A stretch of DNA of 64,000 nucleotides, taken from positions 1,860,001 through 1,924,000 of the forward strand of contig NC_079515.1 of NCBI RefSeq assembly GCF_000801105.2. The letters run 5' to 3'. Position numbers and translations under genes: made by a program. This DNA comes from Raphanus sativus (taxonomy: Eukaryota; Streptophyta; Magnoliopsida; Brassicales; Brassicaceae). The notes under the pieces were generated by a model. The model had not been told where the DNA came from, did no database searches, and worked only from the letters and a program-made list of their open reading frames with translations. This document shows, piece after piece, positions 50,913 through 62,924 of the stretch (the stretch's first letter is position 1; every line of letters starts with the position of its first letter).

Positions 50913-52250
50913 ATGTATTCTCTGCTACTCCATGGCAAAAGATGTATCGAGCTTCATAAATCTTCTACCTTTCGAGTCATCTCAGTGAAGCTTCTTCAAA
51001 ATGCATCATCTCCTTTTCACAACCCCTTCTCCTCTGCTGCTGCTTCGTCGTCTACTGTTCAATCAGATTCGGTTCTGAATCTCCTCACAAGCTACGGCTT
51101 CACAGCCACTCAGATCTCCAGGATCGTCACCGCTTACCCGCGACTCCTCACGCTCGACGCCGAGACAACCCTTCTCCCAAAGCTCCAAGCTTTGCAGTCC
51201 AGAGGAGCTTCAACCAAAGACCTCACAGAGATTATCTCGAAAGTCCCCAAAATTTTAGGCAAGAGAGGTTCAAAATCCGCCGCCTTGTACTTCGATTTCA
51301 TCAAAGAGATCATACACAGCGACAGAGAAGAAGAAGAAGAAAGCGGTAAAACCTCCTCCTCCGAGTTACGTCCTTCTTCGTCTTCTTGTACAGTAGGTAA
51401 GCAAGGGAACAAGATGAGAAACGTATCGGTTCTGAGAGAGATGGGAGTCCCTCAACGGTTCTTATTCCCTCTACTCGTGTCCGATAGCCAACCTGTCTGT
51501 GGGAAAGAGAAGTTCGAAATGTCTGTCAAAAAGGTCGTCGAGATGGGGTTCGATCCCACCACGTATAAGTTCGTGCAAGCGCTACACGTTTTCTACGAGA
51601 TGACCGAGAAAACGATAGAGGAGAAAGTTAACGTGTACGAGAAGTTAGGTTTTACGGTGGAGGAAGTGTGGGAGATGTTTCGAAAGTGCCCTTACTCGTT
51701 GAAGTTCTCCGAGAGGAAGATCACTCAGACGTTCGAGACGCTGGAGAGGTGCGGTCTGAGGGAAGAGGATGTGGTGTCGGTGATGAAGAAGCGTCCCGAG
51801 TGCATGCGTGCTTCGGAGGAGAAGATTAAAAACTGTGTTGAGACTTTTTTAGGGATTGGTTTCAGCGGGGAGGAGTTTGTGTCGATGGTTAAGTGTTTCC
51901 CTACTTGCTTGGGGTTGTCCGCGGAGACGGTGAGGAGGAAGGTTGAGTTTCTGGTTGGGGAGATGGAGGGGTGGTGGTCGTTGAAGGATGTGGTTGGGAT
52001 ACCTCCGGTGCTTGGGTATAGTTTGGAGAAGAGGATGGTTCCGAGGTGCGGTGTGGTAAGAGCTGTTGTGGAGAGAGGTGTGATGAGGATACCTCCGATG
52101 TCGTCTGTTTTGGCGTGTAGTGATAAGGTGTTTTTGAATAGGTTTGTGTTGAAGCATGGGAGGCTGGTGCCTGAGCTGATGGCTATCTTTGGTACGCACG
52201 GAAGCACTAAGATGAAGAAAGTTAAAGGGTTGTGTGTTTCTGTGAGTTAG
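50913..52250 (+). CDS. mTERF-family organelle gene-expression protein
   Basis: An intronless gene for a mitochondrial transcription termination factor (mTERF) family protein of 445 residues. I start at the ATG at 50913 (MYSLLLHGKRCIELHK), since the open frame further upstream has no ATG and the N-terminus matches the start typical of the single-exon mTERF cluster. The first ~45 residues are basic and Ser/Ala-rich, fitting a mitochondrial transit peptide. Tandem mTERF motifs of about 30 residues follow, each with a conserved Pro and hydrophobic pattern (LTSYGFTATQISRIVTAYPR, EKLGFTVEEVWEMFRKCPYS, GIGFSGEEFVSMVKCFPTCL). Members bind organelle nucleic acid and act in transcription or RNA processing. 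The exact role here is unknown. I do not recall an mTERF gene at this place in Arabidopsis, so it may have transposed. Confidence 0.88.
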   Translation: MYSLLLHGKRCIELHKSSTFRVISVKLLQNASSPFHNPFSSAAASSSTVQSDSVLNLLTSYGFTATQISRIVTAYPRLLTLDAETTLLPKLQALQSRGASTKDLTEIISKVPKILGKRGSKSAALYFDFIKEIIHSDREEEEESGKTSSSELRPSSSSCTVGKQGNKMRNVSVLREMGVPQRFLFPLLVSDSQPVCGKEKFEMSVKKVVEMGFDPTTYKFVQALHVFYEMTEKTIEEKVNVYEKLGFTVEEVWEMFRKCPYSLKFSERKITQTFETLERCGLREEDVVSVMKKRPECMRASEEKIKNCVETFLGIGFSGEEFVSMVKCFPTCLGLSAETVRRKVEFLVGEMEGWWSLKDVVGIPPVLGYSLEKRMVPRCGVVRAVVERGVMRIPPMSSVLACSDKVFLNRFVLKHGRLVPELMAIFGTHGSTKMKKVKGLCVSVS

Positions 52251-52655
52251 ATTCTTGAATTTGTTTTGTTCTTTGGTCTAATTATAATTTGTTAAACCAG
52301 ATTTATGAAATTGATGTGGTGAAAAGCTTGTGAGATTTTTGACTGGTGAATGAAAGAAAGCAGAGCAAGTTCTTAAGTTTTGCACAAGAAGTTGTGTTTG
52401 TTAACCGGTTTAGGAGAAGCGCTAAAGCTTGAAATCTCCATGAACCAGAGTGATTTTCTATAAACCGGTAAATATATAAAAACTCAACCGAAAGTAAACA
52501 GTAAACCAGATTGGCATTTCAAGTGTTGTTGCTGCTATAAATACATGAGAAGAGAAGGAGAAACTATTTGAAAAAAGAAACCGAAAGCAGAGCAGAGGAT
52601 TTGTTTATTTTTGAATTCTCGTCTCTGTATTTGGCTTCAAGATAATTCGAGAAAG
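52251..52655. other. Spacer between mTERF and the small peptide gene
   Basis: mTERF 3' UTR and probable 5' leader of the next gene. No other feature is seen. Confidence 0.5.
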
Positions 52656-52995
52656 ATGGGAGGATACTTCACGGAGAGGATGTTTCTCCTTCTTGCTCCA
52701 ATCCTGTTGCTTCCTCTCTTGATCTCTTCTTCTTCTTCTGGTAAAGTTTCCATCTCTCAGTTCTTTTGCATCATCTTGGTTTGTTTTCATGCATCAAACA
52801 AACACTTTTTGAAATTTGAGTATTTGCGATGTTGTTCTCATAATGTTTCGATCTTTCAGTTCCTTCAGATCAGCTCGATTCGTTTTGCTACATATATGTC
52901 TTACTGTTGATTCTCTTTTAACCGGTTGATGTTTAAATCTTGCTTTGGAATTTGATAACTCAGGTGGCATGATCAGCAGCAGATGCGAGCTATGA
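52656..52995 (+). CDS. 38-residue hydrophobic peptide gene
   Basis: Two exons, 52656-52740 and 52964-52995, join in phase (G then GT) to a peptide of only 38 residues. It starts MGGYFTERMFLLLAPILLLP, continues LLISSSSSGG and ends MISSRCEL. Residues 9-24 form a strong hydrophobic segment, either a signal peptide or a membrane anchor. The remaining 14 residues are Ser-rich with a single Cys. A run of usable GT-AG signals and a kept phase across a 223-bp intron argue that it is real. A short non-coding transcript is the alternative. I do not recognise a family. Confidence 0.45.
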
Positions 52996-53474
52996 TTATT
53001 AGGATGCGGGAAGAACGATAAGGAACATGAATAGGATTTGCCTGAAGAGAAGATTTTTAAACTCTTTTTGAGTTCCTTACTTTTAAATAAGCTCTGTAAA
53101 AACTCTTTTTTTTTTAACTTTTACTGTACAGAGAGGGTTCAGAAAAGTAAGAACCAAACAATGAAAGTCTATTCAATAATAGAAAGGTTAACAAATGTGG
53201 TAACTGGATGATACAAGAAGAGTCAGAAACAATAAGAAGGAAAAAAAAGAAAACAGACCAAAGAAGATGAAAATCTCAAGAAGCAACTATACACCGAATA
53301 TTTTTTGGATAATCTATCTCTCTCTCTCTTGTTTTTACCGATGCTTCTTCTTTGTTGACTAAGTAAAGTAGCCTTTGAGGTTCTCTTCACCATTGCGGTT
53401 TTATCTATCTGAAGAAAATGCATACAGAGCCTAGCTTTAGTAGAGCTTGTGAAACTTTCTTTTATTATTGAGTT
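52996..53474. other. Spacer between the small peptide gene and TOPP9
   Basis: Convergent 3' regions. Nothing else is visible. Confidence 0.5.
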
Positions 53475-54754
53475 TCAAGACTTGCCCATTTTAGGTACCT
53501 GATAAAAAAAGAAAAACAGAAAACGTAAAGAAAACCATTTGTTGTTTGATCCAAAAAAAAAAAAAAACCATCTGTTAAGTTATGCCTAAAAAACAAAGCT
53601 TGTCTCCATTTCTTCCTAGCTAGTACCAATGGTTGGTGAAAGTAACAAACCTTCTTGAGAGGAATACCGCTTGAAGATGGAGCAGGTTTAAGAATCTCAA
53701 AAGAACAAACAAGAGATTGGTCTACGCTCAATAAAGCACCTGCATTGTCAAACTCTCCACCATAGTTTGGAGCTGAGAATATCGTCACTAATCTCCTTTT
53801 CGCAAAAAACTCATACCCATCTTCCACCACCTGCCAAAACAGACCAAAGTAAATCACAAAAGGTTAACTCAACTAATGTCTAGGAAATGTCTTCTTTTTT
53901 TTAATACCTGATGGCCACGGCAAATGAGGTCGAGATCATTCTTATCCAAGAACTCAGCGACAACATCAGCTCCAAACGTACACGAGATACCTCTATCGCT
54001 ATCACGCCAACCTTCATGCTTCTGATCAGGATCAGACCAGAGCAGATCACATAGAAGACCGTTGTCCGGAATCTCCGTAGGCCTCTCAATCTCCCTGATC
54101 TGCTCCAAATTCTCCATCTCGGGGGACAGCCCTCCGTGCATACACAGGATCTTGTCGTCGATGAGGGCGGCGACGGGGAGACAGTTGAAGCAGTCGGTGA
54201 ATATCTTCCAGAGCCTGACGTTGAACCTCCGTTTGCACTCGTCGTAGAAGCCGTAGATCCTGTTGATCTTGGCGTCCTCGTGGTTGCCTCTGAGGAGGAA
54301 GATCTTGGACGGGTAGCGGATTTTGTAAGCCAAGAGGAGGCAGATGGTCTCGAGGCTCTGCTTGCCTCTGTCGACGTAGTCTCCGAGGAAGAGGTAGTTG
54401 GCTGATGGAGGGTAGCCTCCGTATTCGAATAGACGGAGAAGGTCTTGGTATTGTCCATGAATATCACCTGAATCATACATTCGAATATTTCTCATAGTTT
54501 GTAATAACATAATAATTAATAAATTATAAAATGAGAGAGGAGGGGGTACCGCAGATGCGAATGGGGGCATGGAGATCGAGGAGATTGGGCTGAGAGAGGA
54601 AGATTTGTCTGGCGTTAACGCAGAGTTGACGGATCTCGATCTCGGAGAGCTGGACCTGTTTGCCTCCTTTGCCTTCTAGTAATCTTCGTATGATGTCATC
54701 CACCGTACTTATCTCCAACATCATCCCTTCCGGTATTGGTATTGTCGTCGTCAT
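53475..54754 (-). CDS. TOPP9: Ser/Thr protein phosphatase PP1 catalytic subunit, TOPP9
   Basis: The gene encodes the catalytic subunit of type-one protein phosphatase. Four exons on the minus strand, 54754-54550, 54467-53908, 53830-53651 and 53498-53475, give 322 residues. The metallophosphatase motifs are complete: GDIHG (69-73), GDYVDRG (97-103), RGNHE (128-132), the HGGLSPEM segment, GHQ and the C-terminal [24 protein letters not shown] instead of the more common RGNHEC marks the TOPP8/TOPP9 group. The last exon encodes only VPKMGKS. Substrate choice is set by partner regulatory subunits. Orthologue of At3g05580. The fourth exon is small, but its splice sites and reading agree with family sequences. 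Confidence 0.95.
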
Positions 54755-55474
54755 TCTTTTTTCTTTCTTTTTTTGCTCTGATCTGATCGAAAACTTTTTC
54801 TTCGCCGCAGGAATCCGAAATTGAAACAAAAGGGTTCGCGCCAAATCGGGGTACGAACAATGGGTTAGAGGATTGATGAGAAAGTCACAAGCTTTTGTTT
54901 TTTTGGTTCTGTCTTGGATGTTCCGGGAAAATGCAGGAAACACACAAAGGGGAAAGAGACAAATTAAAGGCTAATTAGTATTTAGAACTGAGAGGATGAA
55001 AGTGGATCAAATGGGCAAAGATTAGAATAGAACAAATCCAAATCTCTTTGTTTCAGAAGAGAAATTAGAAAGATAGAAAAAAAGCTTCCAGCTTTAGAAT
55101 ATTGAGGAGGGAGAAAAACAGATGGTGCAGATTATGTCGTGTCTCTCTCTCTCTTGTCCGAAAATTTTGGGATTAATATTTTCAGCGCAGCTTTCGTTTT
55201 TAATGGCTGGCTATTGATTACATTGAAGAGAACGACGAAGTCGGTCAATGTATATGATTACAAGATTGTAATCATAAGATAATCAGAAACATGAAAACTA
55301 TTAAGTTCGGCCATTATTTTTCTTTATTAAATTAAATGCAACTTTGAACACTCTCTTAGACATATAATGGGCATTATTAGGTAAGTCTAATTATGTAAAT
55401 GAACATCGATCAGTTGATGATTAATGGATCCAATGATCTTCGTTTGTCAAAGAAAAAACAAACTATAAAAATTA
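54755..55474. other. TOPP9 5' UTR and promoter region
   Basis: Contains the TOPP9 leader and promoter with a CT run at about 55140-55155. No other gene is seen. Confidence 0.5.
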
Positions 55475-55702
55475 CTCACTATGTTTCATTATAAGTGTCG
55501 TTTTAGACTTGTGCACACGGATTAAAAAAACATTTAATTTTGCATATTTTCAATATAAAAACATCATTACCAATACAATTCAACCAATAGAAAAATAGAA
55601 TGGAGAATAAAGTTAATAAATTTTGCATTGAAACTTTAAAACGACACTTATTTGCAACGAAAAAAATTCTCTAAAACGACACTTAATATGAAACGGAAGG
55701 AG
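55475..55702. mobile_element. Mariner-like MITE (228 bp)
   Basis: The right end, inverted, reads CTCCTTCCGTTTCATATTAA and the left end CTCACTATGTTTCATTATAA, continuing into GTGTCGTTTTA on both sides. Both ends are flanked by TA (55473-55474 and 55703-55704), the mariner target. No coding content. Confidence 0.7.
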
Positions 55703-55704
55703 TA

Positions 55705-56086
55705 TTAGAGTTGTCAAATCTCTGAAAGATGGTTAGAAGAATAGGTAATTAGTGAATCCTTCTAAGGCAAGAATATGCGAGTTAGTGGGCGGTGATGGAA
55801 GATCCAGCCTAAAAGGATGAGACGTGGAGGTTTCTCATTGGAACTGGTCAAAGTAAACCGTACAATTTAATGATTTTATACACCCCACATTTATTCCTTT
55901 ATTTAATTCTAAAGAATTTGTATTCAGGTAATTCGTTAGTCGGGCGAGAAACCGCGTCATTTGAAAAGTTCGGTTTTATCGTTAGAGACGAGATAGGATC
56001 ATAGGAAGCACTTTATAGTTTATACATACGTGTGAGATTAATACTTGTATTTTATATTTGGGTGCCCATCATTTCTTGGGCTTCCA
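55705..56086. other. Spacer between two MITEs
   Basis: No gene or element is visible. A copy of TTGGGCTTCCACTTA just before the next element also occurs in the TRIM LTR near 58951. Confidence 0.45.
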
Positions 56087-56094
56087 CTTAGGAG

Positions 56095-56675
56095 TAGGGG
56101 TGGGCACGGAGCGGATATCCGGAATTTTAAGGATATCCGTGATCCGATCCGTGTCTTACGAATATTCGATTTTTCGATCCGATCCGATCCGTAACTCTTC
56201 GGATATCCGGAACATCGGATATCCGCGAATATCCGATTTTTTTCGGATATCCGATTCGATCCGTAAAAAATAATAAAAAATTAAAAAAATAAATAAAAAT
56301 AAAAAAAAAAGAAGAAAATCTGAAATAAAATAATAATATTTCATTACTTTTTTATAAGAAAATTACATACTTTCAAAATTTTTAATAACTAAATAATTAA
56401 TTTAGTGAATAAAACATTATAATACTTATATAAAGATATAAAAGTATGTATATTATATAATTTTATAAACATGTATACATATATATGTATATAACGGATC
56501 GGATCGGATATCCGTTTCTAAAAATATTAGTATTTGTGATTTGCTTCGTCTTTGACGGATATTGGATTTTAGTATTTGCTTCGATTCGTTAAGTTACGGA
56601 TATTCGGATTTTTCGGATCGAATCGGAACGAATAACGAATCGAATCAAAATTTACGGATATTTTGCCCACCCCTA
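56095..56675. mobile_element. Non-autonomous hAT-type element (581 bp)
   Basis: Terminal inverted repeats TAGGGGTGGGCA and, at the right, its complement up to CCCCTA, flanked by a perfect 8-bp target duplication CTTAGGAG (56087-56094 and 56676-56683). The inside is full of GGATATCCG and CGATCCGATCC motifs at both ends and AT-rich in the middle. No transposase is present. Confidence 0.85.
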
Positions 56676-56683
56676 CTTAGGAG

Positions 56684-57364
56684 TGTATTGAAACCCTATG
56701 ATTTTAAAAGGTTTTGGGGTTGTTTTAAAATTCTCTGTTATTCAATTAAAGATTTTAAAATTATTTTCAAATCACCTGTTATTGAACATAGAATTTATGT
56801 AAAATCATTTGAAACACTTGCAAATTTCCTGTTATTCAATTAATCATTTACAAAACTTATAACAAATCTACTGTTATTGAAATATAAACATTATTTTGAA
56901 AGGAGAAGGATTTTGGGATACTTTGTATTAGTTCCAATTAAAAAGGGTCGCTACAAAAATCTCACCTCTACATGTGTTATTTGTAGAGACTTCAGAATAA
57001 AAATAAAACATCTATATTTTTGATCAAAAAAAAAGAAGTAAAACATCTGTTTAACGATGAAAAAGAAAACAAATATATACATAAGACAATCGACGGCTAC
57101 TTTACATCTTTCTAACCCTTGAGACAATCATTCAAAGCCTATGAACTGAAGATTTGTCTCTATCTGCTCCATTAGCAGATACAAAAAAATCATACCTCTG
57201 AACACTTCATCCATGGAAGATCGGCTCAAACCCCATAAAGATTCTTCTTTTATTAATCATAACTACTATATTCATATTCTTCCTCTGTTATTCTCCTACG
57301 ATGGCTGCTTACTTAACTCACTGCAAACTCGGTTCTTAGATTTGCGATTACTGATACTGAGTTC
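56684..57364. other. Repeat-like AT-rich spacer
   Basis: The block from 56684 to about 56900 (TGTATTGAAACC and repeated CTGTTATTCAATTAA-like units) looks like part of another MITE family, but I could not pair its ends. No gene is seen. Confidence 0.4.
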
Positions 57365-57840
57365 TTAAATCATGGAAATTTGCAAACACCACTCTTGGGT
57401 TCCTCTGCATGTCTTGTTGGAACAATCAGGAGAACATAGTAGACAAAGAGAGAGATAATAGATTAACGTAAGGAGGAGTTAGTAGTTTGTTGAGACTTAG
57501 TAGCCATAAGCTTGCTCAAGTTTCTTTGTCTCGGAAACCTTTGGTTAATGATAAACATGGGGAATTTATGGCTGCAACTAATTGTTTCAGTTCTGAGAAT
57601 TTTATTTTTTACACTAGGACATAGACAATGTATAAGGCGCTTCTTCTTGATGGCTCCACACTTGCGGTGAAGCACTTGAGCACATGTAAGCTAGGGGAGA
57701 AGAAGTTTTGGTATGAGATGAATCAGTTGTGGGAGCTGTGTCACCTAACTTAGCGCCAGTTCTTTGTGTCTGCGTTGTGGAAGAAGAGAAGCTTCTTCTT
57801 TATAAGTACACGTCTAATTAGTCGTTGCATAGGTGGTCAC
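57365..57840 (+). pseudogene. BIR-type LRR receptor-like kinase pseudogene
   Basis: Two parts of one receptor-kinase type are present. Near 57370-57435 the frame reads SWKFANTTLGFLCMSCWNNQ, matching the leucine-rich-repeat N-terminal cap of BIR proteins (inactive co-receptor kinases of the BIR2 / At1g27190 group). From about 57511 to 57740 it reads FMAATNCF, TMYKALLLDGSTLAVKHLST, KLGEKKFWYEMNQLWELCH, the start of the kinase domain, followed by a stop and a broken VVEEEKLLLYK region. The LRRs, membrane span and most of the kinase are deleted and several stops are present. The family assignment is from recalled sequence. Confidence 0.75.
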
Positions 57841-58661
57841 CATGGATGTAGCCATCCTTGAAGAGACCTTGAAGCTTCTTGTTTGTTTTTTACATTTGAT
57901 ATACATATATATATATATACACAATTATGAAAGACTATCAATCAAACTTGAACTATGGTATCAATTTAGTCCACTCTTGTTATCTGTCATCTAACTGAGG
58001 TATCTATCTTGATATACAAAGAGACTGAGATATGCTTATTGTCGTCACATGAGCCTCTTCCCTCTGTTTTATCATTGCTTCACACCAAATCCATTGAGAT
58101 TATAAAAATAAGTCTAAAGACTGTAATCCAAATAAATATATAATTTTGGTTTTCGCTTAATTTTCTCATGCTCCAGGCTGTTTTGGGTTTTGTGAAAGTT
58201 TTTTTTTGTATCCCCAGGTCTGTCTGTTTGAAGACACTAGTGCATTTAACTTTAGTTTTCTTTTCCTCCCTGAAAAACGTGATGATTGACTTACGACAAA
58301 TGTCCATTTAGGTAACGATCATAGTTGATATGATAAGTAATTGTGGCACCCATGCTTGTCCAATTAGCAACACCAGACAAGCACATGAGTTTCCTGTAGA
58401 CAGTTTTAGACGTGTCACTCACTCTATGTTAAATTTTCTTAAAGATATTGATTTTACAGAATGCATTGATAGAATGACTTGTAAACAAATCACCTAAATA
58501 ACTCTGAAATTTTCCGGAAATAGTTTACTAAATCACCTATAGATTTTGTTTAAAATTTTAAACTTTATCTAAAATCACCCAAATAACTTCAAAACTCACC
58601 TAAATCCCACCAAAATTAAAACACTCCACAACTCCTTAGAATCCTCAATCCAATACACCCC
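57841..58661. other. Spacer with transposon-like remnant
   Basis: A TA microsatellite at about 57903-57920. The segment about 58480-58655 (repeated AAATCACC(T/C)AAATAACT units, then CAATCCAATACACCCC) resembles one end of a MITE family whose other end I could not find. No gene is seen. Confidence 0.4.
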
Positions 58662-59056
58662 CTTTAAAACCAATTAGTGGTGTAACTCAAGTCCCTTATA
58701 TATTACCCATGTCCCATTCATATTTTCAATATGGGATCTTTATCCCAACACCCTCCCTCGAGATAATGGTGTGTATAACCATTAATCTCGCGAATCCATC
58801 ATACCCCTTCGAGACAATGCTTTTATTCTCTAGCAATCTCGGAGAACTGGGCTTTTTCTGGGCCATCAGCTAATGGGTTGATCGGACCACTGTCCGGATC
58901 GGATTAAAGGGTCAAGGTATTGGACCCGCTCTGATACCATGATAAGTTTTTTGGGCTTCCACTTAAAATCAATTGGTAATTAGTGGTATGACCCAAGTCC
59001 CTTATATATTACTCATGTCCCATTCATATATTCAATATGGGATCTTTATCCCAACA
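58662..59056 (-). mobile_element. TRIM (miniature LTR retrotransposon), one LTR truncated
   Basis: On the minus strand a complete LTR of 117 bp (59056-58940) starts TGTTGGGATAAAG and ends TTATCA. It is followed directly by TGGTATCAGAGC (58939-58928), the primer-binding site for initiator-Met tRNA. A short non-coding interior of about 180 bp ends in a purine-rich tract (GAGGGAGGG) next to the second LTR (58750 down to about 58662), which lacks its last ~30 bases. There is no gag or pol, as in TRIMs. Confidence 0.82.
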
Positions 59057-59647
59057 ATCATGTCCCCTCCCTGATATAAAAAAAATTAACATAGTTTAAC
59101 TTTTTGATAAAACAAGTAAGATTTTGTAAGCAACTTTTTTTTAATCAGGGCGCCCTAGATAATTTAACAATGATGGTAGTACACCTCAAATTGATTTTGA
59201 TAGAGGATAAATAAATATTTTCTTCTATAAAAAATCATGTAATCTGATAATGTGATTCATGATAGTATTTTCTTGATCCTGCATTACAATTTTCTTGGAA
59301 GAATCACTTTTGACTCCATCAGGTTTGTGTATAGGAATAGAGCTTCCAATACTTGTGCGAGTTTCTTATACTCGAATGTACTGAAACTGGCAGATCAATC
59401 AATATAAATAAACTTTGCTTAATAGCAGATGGGATACAATTGTTAGCTCCTGCAAGTTGATTGTATCAACAAAACTACATTACTTAGTAATTAAATTTAC
59501 ATTCTTAGCAAGAAAAAAATCAATATAAAATTTTTAGTCCAAATAAAAAGATAGTAGCTTCTTGATCCATAAAACAATATGGTCTGGGTCTGTTTTTACA
59601 TGTCAATTAACGGACTTGATCCATAAAACAATGTGTTAAAATTAAAA
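59057..59647. other. Spacer upstream of the eL18 gene
   Basis: AT-rich sequence in which I see no gene or element with clear ends. Confidence 0.5.
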
Positions 59648-59693
59648 TGGGCTTTAGTTATGGGCCTTTAGTGGGTATAAAGAAAAACCCTAA
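59648..59693 (+). promoter_or_regulatory. Site II elements and telo-box of the eL18 promoter
   Basis: TGGGCT (59648-59653) and TGGGCC (59661-59666), site II motifs bound by TCP factors, are followed by a telo-box AAACCCTAA (59685-59693), about 125 bases before the start codon. This pairing is characteristic of plant ribosomal-protein promoters and couples them to cell growth. Confidence 0.65.
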
Positions 59694-59817
59694 ACAATTG
59701 AAGCGCGTTTTTGTTTACTACGCAAAGAAAAGAGTTATAAAAGGGTATAAGATTCACCATCACTCGTCTTGCGCAAGCTTCGACGGCGGCGGCATCACTA
59801 CATCCCCGGACGCTACA

Positions 59818-60820
<1,003 letters not shown>

Positions 60821-61131
60821 GAAACATTTGTCTCTGCGTGCGTCTTCGAACTTGATTCTCGACTGTTGTTGTTGCTTCTTTAATTAAAACTCTATTCGTA
60901 ACCGGATCTTTGTTTAGTGAATTGTTGCTTCTCAACTATTGTTTCAGACAAATAGATTTAAGTTTGTTTCTACTGGAATCATCGTGAGTGGATTTACTCA
61001 TCTGTGCACTTACATACATTTAAGCTTTTATAATATGAAAGTCTTATTCATAATCTGTTCGAAGTACAACACTTGCGATAACGAGATTGTTATTTGAGAG
61101 TCAATGAAATACAAAGACTTCACCAAGAACC
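60821..61131. other. Spacer between convergent eL18 and epoxide hydrolase genes
   Basis: The two 3' UTRs meet here. Nothing else is visible. Confidence 0.5.
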
Positions 61132-62277
61132 CTAAAAGCTTTTGTACTTGTCCTGAAGCTTGATAAAGAAGTCATTGATGTGAGCAGTGACCTCTTGAGG
61201 TTTCTCTTGGTTGACAAAGTGACCAGCATCTTCAATCACAACTACCTCTAGAAGATATGGAACATCTGCAGCAAACCCACCACCGTGAATGTACTCTTTA
61301 ACCCCCGGCGTGGTGTAGACCATGTCCAAATCACCGGTCATGAACTTCACCGGAACTTGAATCTTTGCCCCGGTCCATGGTGCAGTGAGTTCCCATGTCC
61401 TAACATCATCCAAGAACTGATTAGTACAACTCCAGAAGGCATTAAAACAGAACATCATGTTATGAACTTACAGATCCATGGCTCTGTAGTAGTTCAGTCC
61501 ACCGGTAAATCCTGTCTTCTCGAATTTGGAGACATAGAAATCGAGATCCTCCTTTGAAAACCATTCAGGAAGTTCAACTTGTTCGCAGTTAGGGTTAGGG
61601 TTTGCTCCAAAGGGGTTATCCTTAGGTAGAATCGGTGGGCCGAGTTCCCTCCCTGTGAAGATGGTCCTCAGAACTCTTCTTGGATCCGCACATGCAATCT
61701 CTCTTTCAGCCTTCCCAGGTTCCTTCAAATTCACAACGTTAAAACAGTTGGATACAACCAAAACTATATATGTCAACTGAATGGTGTAATAATATGAAAC
61801 CTGAAATCTACAAATGTAGTAATCATCTCCGAACACAGCCTTAACACCTTCAACAGGTTTGACCCTGGGGTTTCTTGGCTTATACGGCACACTCAAACAC
61901 ACAAAGCCCTTGATCTTCTCCGGTCGGAACAAACAGAGATACCATCCGACAATAGCTCCCCAGTCATGACCCACCAGAAACACCTTCTCTTGATCTCCAG
62001 CAACACTGTCAAGAAGAGCCACGAGGTCACCAACGAGGTGAAGACACGTGTACTCTGAGAAAGACTCTGGCGACTCGGAGTCTCCGTAGCCTCGGAGGTC
62101 TGGAGCTACGGCTCGGTAACCTAGAGATGACAACCCAGTGATCTGGTGACGCCATGTGTACCAGAGATCAGGGAACCCGTGGAGGAGAAGCACCACGGTT
62201 CCTTCTTTGGGACCTTTCTCGGCAATGTGCATTGTGATGCCATTGACGCTCACCATTCTATGATCGATTCCCTCCAT
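61132..62277 (-). CDS. Soluble epoxide hydrolase, alpha/beta-hydrolase fold
   Basis: The enzyme adds water to epoxides (in plants chiefly epoxy fatty acids, giving diols for cutin and defence compounds). Three exons on the minus strand, 62277-61801, 61722-61472 and 61399-61132, give 331 residues, the family length. The oxyanion-hole motif HGFP is at 33-36, the nucleophile Asp105 in GHDWG, a lid tyrosine in NYYRAMD (237-238), the acid in GDLDMVY (about 266-268) and the catalytic His303 in AGHF. There is no signal peptide and no peroxisomal tripeptide (the end is KYKSF), so it is probably cytosolic. Orthologue of At3g05600. Confidence 0.94.
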
Positions 62278-62924
62278 GAATGTGTGTTTTACGTTTTAAG
62301 ATGTGTATAGTAGGGTTGTGATATAAATAGAGAACTTAAATGATACTTACTTTTTGACCCAAAAAAAAAAATGATACTTACTTTAGTTCTTCTGCGAAGT
62401 TCTCAACTGCTTTGTTTAGATAGCAGTGCCATTGGAATATGCTTATATAATTAACTGTGACAGGTTGAAAAGCCTTACACGATGATTGCATGTCTTGAGA
62501 TTACTTTAAATCTGCAAGGTAAATACTATTTTGGATAATAAAATCAAAACTACAACAATTGAGCGATTCACAGTCTACCTAGCTGTATACATAAACATAC
62601 TATCAAAAGTCATTACAAATGAAAATAAGATATGAATTTGACCAGAAAAGGAGATAAATAGACTTTTCTCCTCGATATTATCGACATTCATGTGTATTTT
62701 GACAACAAATTAAATTTGTTTGAAAAATACTAAAGAAAGGAGGCATATTATAATGTTGAGCTTCTCAAAAGAAGAGTCCTTCCCAATTGGTGAAAGAGAG
62801 AAGTAAATGGAGAGAAGTAAAGCGAAGAGATTTAGGTGGTTGAGACTAGGCGTGCATGCAAAGTTGCCTTGAAGAAGCCAATTTCCTTTTTCTGCCACAA
62901 TTTGTATGTTAACCCAAATACATA
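62278..62924. other. Epoxide hydrolase promoter region
   Basis: Promoter and 5' leader of the epoxide hydrolase gene, then AT-rich spacer. No other gene is visible. Confidence 0.5.

Noticed and set aside
51725..52207. 160-codon minus-strand open frame within the mTERF gene
   Set aside because: Shadow of a long intronless gene. The plus strand encodes clear mTERF repeats.
53901..54476. 191-codon Ser/Thr-rich open frame on the minus strand
   Set aside because: Alternative frame of TOPP9 exon 2. The PP1 motifs lie in the other frame.
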